Made by a program: the position numbers and the translations under genes
Notes under the pieces: generated by a model
What the model saw: only the letters and a program-made list of their open reading frames with translations
Databases searched by the model: none
Told to the model about the DNA's origin: nothing
From: Spirochaetales bacterium
GTDB lineage: Bacteria > Spirochaetota > Spirochaetia > SZUA-6 > DRHE01
Direction: 5' to 3'
DNA: 7,189 nucleotides
Assembly: GCA_016930895.1 (NCBI GenBank)
Contig: JAFGFV010000282.1
Location: 1-7,189, forward strand
Part shown: positions 1-7,189 of the stretch, piece by piece
Layout of the letters: every line of letters begins with the position of its first letter
Position numbering within the stretch: the first letter of the stretch is position 1

Positions 1-3360
<3,360 letters not shown>

Positions 3361-3401
3361 CGTTTTCCCTGTCGACGCGCGACGCTCCGCCGGCGCGTGG
3401 T

Positions 3402-3419
3402 GCCCCGCAGGCGCGGGGC
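3402..3419. terminator. GC-rich hairpin downstream of uvrA, possible terminator
   Basis: GCCCCGC at 3402-3408 pairs perfectly with GCGGGGC at 3413-3419 around a 4-nt loop. It lies 42 bp past the uvrA stop and within the last codons of the convergent acyltransferase gene. No T-tract follows on either strand, so it is not a textbook intrinsic terminator. It could slow polymerase coming from uvrA, or be an incidental GC-rich fold in coding DNA. Confidence 0.3.
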
Positions 3420-4112
3420 CGCTGGCCAGCTCTCGATACATGGCGCTGATCCGGCGCTCCAACTCCTCCTTGATCCTGCGCTTTTCCTCGCCGAAAGGAG
3501 CCCTGGGGTTGAAGAGCACCGGCTTGCCGAGCTGGACCGCCCGGGCGTAGGGATTGATGGCGATGGGATAGAAGCGCACCCGCTTGCTGGTACGCTCGAA
3601 CACCCACCGGGCGATGCGGATGAAGCCGCTGTTGAGCCTGAAGAGGTCCTGGGTCTGCTTGCTCTCGTCGTTCTCCGGGAAGATCAGCAGCGAGTTGCCG
3701 GACTCCAGGTCCGAGACGCTGCGCTCGAAGGTCCTGTAAATCTCCTCGCTCTTCCGGTAGACGGGGATCGCGTGAACCGTGGTCATCAGGTCCACGCAGA
3801 TACGGCTGAGCAGCCGCGACACCCGCTCGGCCAGGACCGACCGGAGCTTGAGCTCCTTCTCGACGAAATCCTTGCGCAGATAGTCCGCGCACCTGCGCAG
3901 GTCCGTGACCTCGTGGATGACCCAGGGATGCAGCTTCTGGTTGACCATGGCCAGCGAGGACATGAGCGCCACCGGTCCGAAGGAGCCCAGGTGATTGGCG
4001 ATGCAGACCGAGTATGTCTTGAGGGAGCGGTGAAAACCGATGAATCTGGACTTGATGAAGAAGGTTCTCAGGATCGCGGACAGCAGGCTGTACACGCCCT
4101 TACTCATCCTAT

Positions 4113-4119
4113 CCTCCTT
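4113..4119 (-). promoter_or_regulatory. Ribosome binding site that fixes the acyltransferase start
   Basis: Read on the minus strand, AAGGAGG lies at 4119-4113, five bases before the ATG at 4107. It is a near-perfect Shine-Dalgarno sequence. No comparable site precedes the alternative ATG at 4281, so the shorter start is preferred. Confidence 0.8.
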
Positions 4120-4151
4120 CGTCCTATCATATAAGCTACCACGAAGTCCGA

Positions 4152-4188
4152 GGCGCCGGCAATTCTTTTTGGGCGTCTCCGGCGCCCA
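4152..4188 (-). promoter_or_regulatory. Structured leader with two competing hairpins upstream of the acyltransferase gene
   Basis: GGCGCCGG (4152-4159) and CCGGCGCC (4179-4186) are perfect 8-bp inverted arms with a 19-nt loop. Overlapping the right arm, TGGGCG (4170-4175) and CGCCCA (4183-4188) form a second 6-bp stem with a 7-nt loop. The two stems share bases and cannot form together. If the minus-strand promoter at 4196-4224 is real, both lie in the 5' untranslated leader. No U-run follows either stem, so an attenuator is only a possibility, and no known riboswitch class is recognised. Confidence 0.4.
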
Positions 4189-4195
4189 CCGGCGC

Positions 4196-4224
4196 ATAGT
4201 ACCACAAAATACCTCGAAAGTCGA
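4196..4224 (-). promoter_or_regulatory. Candidate sigma70-type promoter for the acyltransferase gene
   Basis: On the minus strand, TCGACT (4224-4219) and TACTAT (4201-4196) match the -35 and -10 consensus at 4 of 6 bases each, with a 17-bp spacer. Transcription would begin near 4189, giving a leader of about 80 nt. An alternative -10, TATGAT at 4131-4126, has no good -35 and would start almost at the ribosome site. Confidence 0.4.
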
Positions 4225-4244
4225 TGTATGCGACTTGTCGATGT
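4218..4244. promoter_or_regulatory. Inverted and direct repeats between divergent promoters, candidate operator
   Basis: AAGTCG (4218-4223) and CGACTT (4231-4236) are perfect inverted arms separated by 7 bp. The arms touch the candidate -35 boxes of both divergent promoters. In addition GTCGATGT occurs at 4220-4227 and again at 4237-4244, a direct repeat with a 17-bp offset. The placement would suit a repressor or activator acting on both genes, but no regulator gene is in the window. Confidence 0.4.
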
Positions 4245-4263
4245 TCTGCCGGCTGATTAATAT
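4235..4263 (+). promoter_or_regulatory. Candidate sigma70-type promoter for the first radical SAM gene
   Basis: TTGTCG (4235-4240) and TAATAT (4258-4263) each match consensus at 4 of 6 positions with an exact 17-bp spacer, in a locally AT-richer stretch. Transcription would start near 4270, about 30 nt before the ATG at 4299. No other pair on this strand of the intergenic region looked better. Confidence 0.5.
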
Positions 4264-4288
4264 GGAAGAGAGAACCATCACGAACAGG

Positions 4289-4295
4289 GGAGGAG
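4289..4295 (+). promoter_or_regulatory. Ribosome binding site of the first radical SAM gene
   Basis: GGAGGAG at 4289-4295 places a GGAGG core five bases before the ATG at 4299. This fixes the start and argues against the longer open frame that runs through this region. Confidence 0.8.
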
Positions 4296-4298
4296 ATC

Positions 4299-5846
4299 AT
4301 GGCAGAGTTGGACGTGCGGGAAGTCCGAGACAGAGCTTCGGGTTTCGTGCTGGAGGCCTTGAAAGGACTGCGGCAACTCCCGGACCTGGGGACCTTCCTG
4401 GAGCGCTCCAATGGCGGACCGATCCGCTATGCCCTGGACCACGGCTGGTTCCGCAGACTGCTGCTGGGGATCCTGGGTCGCAGGCTGGAGCGTTTCCTGA
4501 TGGAGGAGGAGGGGATTCCCTGGCGCGTGCGCAAGGACAGGCGCTTCCTGGGGCGGGCGATCATGCGATCGGTGAGCCGCTTCCTGGAGGAGGCCGAGGC
4601 CAACCCGATCATCCGCACCGCGCTCAAGGAGCGGGTGCTCCCGGCCCTGCTGCAGGCCTCGCTGCGCCAGGGCGAGGCCCAGCAAGCCTTTCGGGAGCGA
4701 TTTCACGACGATCCGCCGGGGTTCCTGGTGATCAGCCCGACCGGGGCCTGCAATCTGAGGTGCAAGGGGTGTTACGCCAACTCGAGCGACGCGGTCAAGG
4801 TGCACCTGGAGCTGGAGGTGTTCGAGCGCATGATGGAGGAGAAGCGCCGGCTGTGGGGCTCCTGGTTCACGGTGATCTCCGGGGGGGAGCCGCTCATGTA
4901 CCGCAGCCAGGGCAGCACCCTGCTCGACGTGGTGGAACGGCACCCGGACAGCTACTTCCTGATGTACACGAATGGGACCTTGATCAGCGACGAGGTGGCC
5001 CGGCGCATGGCCGAGTTGGGGAACATCACCCCGGCGATCTCGGTCGAAGGCTACGAGGCGGAGACCGACGATCGTCGCGGCAAAGGGGTCTACCGGAAGA
5101 TCCTGCGGGCCTACGAGAACCTGCGCCGCTACGGGGTGCCTTTCGGGGTGTCGTTGACGGCGACCCGGGAGAATGCCCACCTGATCACTCAGGAGCTGTT
5201 CGATCGGTACCTGGAGGAGCTGGGGGCCAAGTACATGTGGATCTTCCAGTACATGCCGATCGGCCGCGAACAGACCCTCCAGCTGCAGGTCACCCCGGAG
5301 CAGCGCCTGGACATGTACTACAACACTTGGAAGGCCGTGCAGGACAGCCAGATGTTCATCGCGGATTTCTGGAACTCCGGATCCTTCTCCAGCGGGTGCA
5401 TTTCCGCCGGGCGCGCGGGAGGGTACCTCTACGTGGACTGGAACGGGAACGTGACCCCCTGCGTGTTCAACCCCTACTCCCCGGTGAACATCCACGACGT
5501 GTACCGGGAGGGCAAGGACCTGAACGACGTGCTGACGGAGCCCTTCTTCCGGGAGATCCGCCAGTGGCAGGACCGCTACGGCTTGCGCACGCCGCCGGAG
5601 GAGACGGGCAATTTCATGGTGCCCTGTCCGATCCGGGACCACTACGACTTCATGCTGCCGACCCTGAAGAGGTATCGTCCCAGGGCCATCGATCCTTCGG
5701 GGGAGGCGGCGCTGCAGGACGAGGTGTACCAGCAGGGGCTCATCGAATACGGCCGCAAGCTGGCCGAGCTGACCGACCCGATCTGGGACCGGGAGGTCAT
5801 CGAGCCGGAGCGCCAACGCCTGCGTCAGCACGAGCGGGCCAGCTGA
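4299..5846 (+). CDS. Radical SAM enzyme with SPASM-like C-terminal cysteine region
   Basis: Radical SAM enzymes use a [4Fe-4S] cluster to cleave S-adenosylmethionine and start radical chemistry. This 515-aa protein has the cluster motif C151-X3-C155-X2-C158 followed by YANSS, and the SAM-binding S194-GGEP motif. ISVEGYEAETDDRRG in the barrel matches the second radical SAM protein here. C367 and C388 flank GYLYVDWNGNVTPC, the usual layout of a SPASM/twitch-type auxiliary cluster region, with C443 (VPCPIRDHYDF) as a further likely ligand. Residues 1-140 are a helical, charged extension of unknown role before the barrel; no signal peptide or clear membrane segment is visible. It is divergent from the acyltransferase gene and convergent with the second radical SAM gene. 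The substrate cannot be told from sequence: peptide maturation (the best-known SPASM role) and lipid or small-molecule tailoring are both possible. No precursor peptide gene was found nearby. The family call is secure, the function open. Confidence 0.9.
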   Translation: MAELDVREVRDRASGFVLEALKGLRQLPDLGTFLERSNGGPIRYALDHGWFRRLLLGILGRRLERFLMEEEGIPWRVRKDRRFLGRAIMRSVSRFLEEAEANPIIRTALKERVLPALLQASLRQGEAQQAFRERFHDDPPGFLVISPTGACNLRCKGCYANSSDAVKVHLELEVFERMMEEKRRLWGSWFTVISGGEPLMYRSQGSTLLDVVERHPDSYFLMYTNGTLISDEVARRMAELGNITPAISVEGYEAETDDRRGKGVYRKILRAYENLRRYGVPFGVSLTATRENAHLITQELFDRYLEELGAKYMWIFQYMPIGREQTLQLQVTPEQRLDMYYNTWKAVQDSQMFIADFWNSGSFSSGCISAGRAGGYLYVDWNGNVTPCVFNPYSPVNIHDVYREGKDLNDVLTEPFFREIRQWQDRYGLRTPPEETGNFMVPCPIRDHYDFMLPTLKRYRPRAIDPSGEAALQDEVYQQGLIEYGRKLAELTDPIWDREVIEPERQRLRQHERAS

Positions 5847-5885
5847 GGGGGCGCAGGGCGGATCGACGCCCGCAGCCCTCAGCTG
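5840..5885. terminator. Bidirectional hairpin between convergent genes, containing both stop codons
   Basis: CAGCTGAGGG (5840-5849) and CCCTCAGCTG (5876-5885) are a perfect 10-bp inverted repeat. Inside, GGGCG (5856-5860) pairs with CGCCC (5867-5871) around loop GATCGA, and GC 5851-5852 can pair with GC 5872-5873. The TGA of the plus gene (5844-5846) and of the minus gene (5879-5881) lie in opposite arms. No T-run follows on either strand, so it is a terminator by position and strength of fold rather than by full consensus. Confidence 0.6.
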
Positions 5886-7033
5886 CCCTCGGCTTCGTCA
5901 GGACTGGAGCGGTCGGACGGGATCGTGAAGCCCCGGGGGTTGCTGCGGGTGGGGCGAGCCCCCGTGGCGGCAGCGATGGTCTCCAGAGCTCGGGCGTTGT
6001 GCACGAGGGCGCACCCCACCTCTCCGTGCACGAGGACAGTGGGATGGCTGCGGATGGCTGCGAGAAACGGCGAGCGCAGCGCCTGCTCGAAGCCTACCTC
6101 GCAGAGGTTCTCCCGGGCATAGTGGGCAAAGGGGCACGGTTCGGCGAAGCCCCGGGCGTTGATGTGCATGGCTCCGCCGCCCACGGCCAGGCAGCGTCCG
6201 GCGGCGTCGTATTCGTCTTCCGGCAGGTGCACGAGCAGGATCCGATGGCGGCGCCTCAGCTGCGCCAGCTGCAGGCGGAAGAGCCCCTGCTGTCCGGGGT
6301 CGGGCACGTGCGCCAAGTCTTCCTCCGAGAGGGGGATCAGGTCGTTGTAGAAGCCCACGGAGCAGCCCCGCTCGACCATTTCCGCCACGAAGCGGTCGCT
6401 GCCCAGGGTTTCGACGTTGTTGCGGGCCACCACGGAGGAGAAGCCGAACAGCACCCCCTGCCGGCGCAGGCGTTCCATGCACTGCAGCACCTGGCGGTGC
6501 ACGCCGGGTCCCCGGCGGGCGTCGGTTTGGGCCTCGTTCCCTTCGATGCTGATCATGGGCAGCACGTTCGCGCAGGCGGCGATCCGTCGCGCCGTGGCGT
6601 CGTCGATCAGGGTGCCGTTCGACACCGTGAGAAAAGCGGACCTCCGGTGGGCCCGGTACAGCTCGAGCATTTCCGGGCGCATATACGGTTCTCCGCCGGT
6701 GATCACGAACAGGAAGACTCCGCGGGCTTCGGCCGAGGCGACGGTGGAGCGGATCGCCTCGATGGGCATCTCCTCGTCTCGGGAGTGGAAACGTGCGTAG
6801 CAGCCCGCGCAGCGCAAGTTGCAGCGCATGGTCGGGCTGAGCCCGATCCCCATGGGAACCAGGAGGCCACTGCGGCCGGCGCGGCAACGGCGTAGAGCCG
6901 CTAGGAGGAAGCCCAGGGCCAAGCGGCGCAGACGCCACAGGGCGCGCAGGGGGCTTCCGGCCCACAGTCGGGCCATTCCGGCGAGCATGGCGGCCAAGTC
7001 CGGCTGTACGGGCACGTTGATCTTGTCGCTCAC
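5879..7033 (-). CDS. Second radical SAM enzyme, probable paralogue of the neighbour
   Basis: This 384-aa protein carries the radical SAM cluster motif C71-X3-C75-X2-C78 followed by YAR, and the T112-GGEP SAM-binding motif. ISIEGNEAQTDARRG parallels the sequence in the protein at 4299-5846, pointing to common descent. C-terminal cysteines C281 (GRCLAVGGG), C300 (EPCPF) and C341 (GCALVHN) give the same three-cysteine order as the neighbour, suggesting an auxiliary cluster. Residues about 27-55 form an Arg/Leu-rich amphipathic stretch that could lie on the membrane; the neighbour has a longer, different extension. The GTG start at 7033 is chosen for its strong Shine-Dalgarno sequence. The gene lies 76 bp after the DUF72-like gene on the same strand and might be co-transcribed with it. 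Substrate and product are unknown; the family assignment is secure. Confidence 0.9.
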   Translation of the reverse strand: MSDKINVPVQPDLAAMLAGMARLWAGSPLRALWRLRRLALGFLLAALRRCRAGRSGLLVPMGIGLSPTMRCNLRCAGCYARFHSRDEEMPIEAIRSTVASAEARGVFLFVITGGEPYMRPEMLELYRAHRRSAFLTVSNGTLIDDATARRIAACANVLPMISIEGNEAQTDARRGPGVHRQVLQCMERLRRQGVLFGFSSVVARNNVETLGSDRFVAEMVERGCSVGFYNDLIPLSEEDLAHVPDPGQQGLFRLQLAQLRRRHRILLVHLPEDEYDAAGRCLAVGGGAMHINARGFAEPCPFAHYARENLCEVGFEQALRSPFLAAIRSHPTVLVHGEVGCALVHNARALETIAAATGARPTRSNPRGFTIPSDRSSPDEAEGS

Positions 7034-7039
7034 GCTGGT

Positions 7040-7048
7040 CCCCTCCTT
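7040..7048 (-). promoter_or_regulatory. Ribosome binding site supporting a GTG start
   Basis: On the minus strand AAGGAGGGG (7048-7040) places GGAGG eight bases before the GTG at 7033. The site is strong enough to accept the non-ATG start. Confidence 0.75.
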
Positions 7049-7055
7049 CCGCCCA

Positions 7056-7103
7056 TCCGGGGGCGCGGATATCCGCGGCCTGCCGCGGGTCGTCCGGGGG
7101 CGC
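7056..7103. repeat. Direct repeat flanking palindromes in the gap before the second radical SAM gene
   Basis: TCCGGGGGCGC occurs at 7056-7066 and again at 7093-7103. Between and overlapping them are the perfect palindrome CGCGGATATCCGCG (7064-7077) and two CCGCGG copies at 7073-7078 and 7083-7088, which can fold as a 6-bp stem with a CCTG loop. It may be a terminator for the DUF72-like gene or a regulator site for the radical SAM gene; no T-run is present, and GC-rich DNA makes such folds easily. Confidence 0.4.
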
Positions 7104-7109
7104 CTCGAC

Positions 7110-7189
7110 CTATCCAGGGCCGAACAGCAGCCCCTGCATCTGCCGGGCGTTCTGGATTGCCTGGCCCCGGCTGTGATTGTTGAAGACCA
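7110..7189 (-). CDS. DUF72 (YecE-like) protein, C-terminal tail only
   Basis: The last 25 residues of a protein enter from the right edge and stop at TAG (7112-7110). The peptide contains FNNHSRGQAIQNARQM and then GLLFG. Aromatic-NN-(H/D), then a Gly, Ala and NA with a terminal Leu pair, is the closing signature of DUF72 TIM-barrel proteins (YecE family), whose biochemical role is poorly defined. The call rests on this short motif alone. The gene lies upstream of the second radical SAM gene on the same strand. Confidence 0.7.
   Translation of the reverse strand, partial: VFNNHSRGQAIQNARQMQGLLFGPG

Noticed and set aside
4224..4256. Tiny Cys-containing frame MYATCRCSAG as a possible radical SAM precursor peptide
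   Set aside because: No ribosome site, only ten codons, and it lies across the candidate promoter, upstream of the predicted transcript start.
4108..4281. N-terminal extension of the acyltransferase to an ATG at 4281
   Set aside because: It would cross the promoters and leader, lacks a ribosome site and family-like sequence, while the ATG at 4107 has an excellent site.
4278..5831. Antisense open frame (517 codons) covering the first radical SAM gene
   Set aside because: No family motif or ribosome site; the plus strand here has clear catalytic motifs in frame.
4040..6895. Very long plus-strand open frame (951 codons) across the divergent region and both radical SAM genes
   Set aside because: It runs out of phase with the first radical SAM gene and antisense to the second. 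Its peptide is Gly/Pro/Arg-rich with no motif, as expected for GC-rich shadow frames.

Overview
This is a GC-rich bacterial window with no RNA gene, CRISPR array or insertion sequence that I can see. The organism cannot be named from it. A uvrA gene carrying at least three, and by inference four, ATPase modules, with GC-rich linkers, fits lineages with 'double' UvrA such as deltaproteobacteria-like groups (such fused proteins are also known in Chlamydiae). That placement is inference.

Layout. Positions 1-3360 (+) hold the 3' part of a giant uvrA: the end of one UvrA unit, a low-complexity linker, and a complete second unit with both ATPase domains and two zinc modules. Its 3' end overlaps by 57 bp the end of a convergent PlsC-like acyltransferase gene (3304-4107, -). 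A 191-bp, comparatively AT-rich divergent region (4108-4298) follows. It holds back-to-back candidate promoters, an inverted repeat touching both -35 boxes, and a structured leader. It drives a 515-aa radical SAM/SPASM-like enzyme (4299-5846, +). This gene converges on a second, related radical SAM enzyme (5879-7033, -), and a long hairpin carries both stop codons in its arms. At the right edge (7110-7189, -) is the C-terminal tail of a DUF72/YecE-like protein, upstream of and on the same strand as the second radical SAM gene.

How the genes may work together. UvrA is DNA-repair housekeeping and probably unrelated to the rest. The acyltransferase and first radical SAM gene share a divergent control region. 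The two radical SAM proteins share uncommon motifs and are likely paralogues. A tailoring role, for example on a lipid, is plausible but is inference from gene order only. The most notable points are the UvrA unit that keeps its UvrB-binding region but has almost no insertion domain, the in-frame 15-bp minisatellite in uvrA, the acyltransferase without its catalytic Asp, and the symmetric divergent promoter region.
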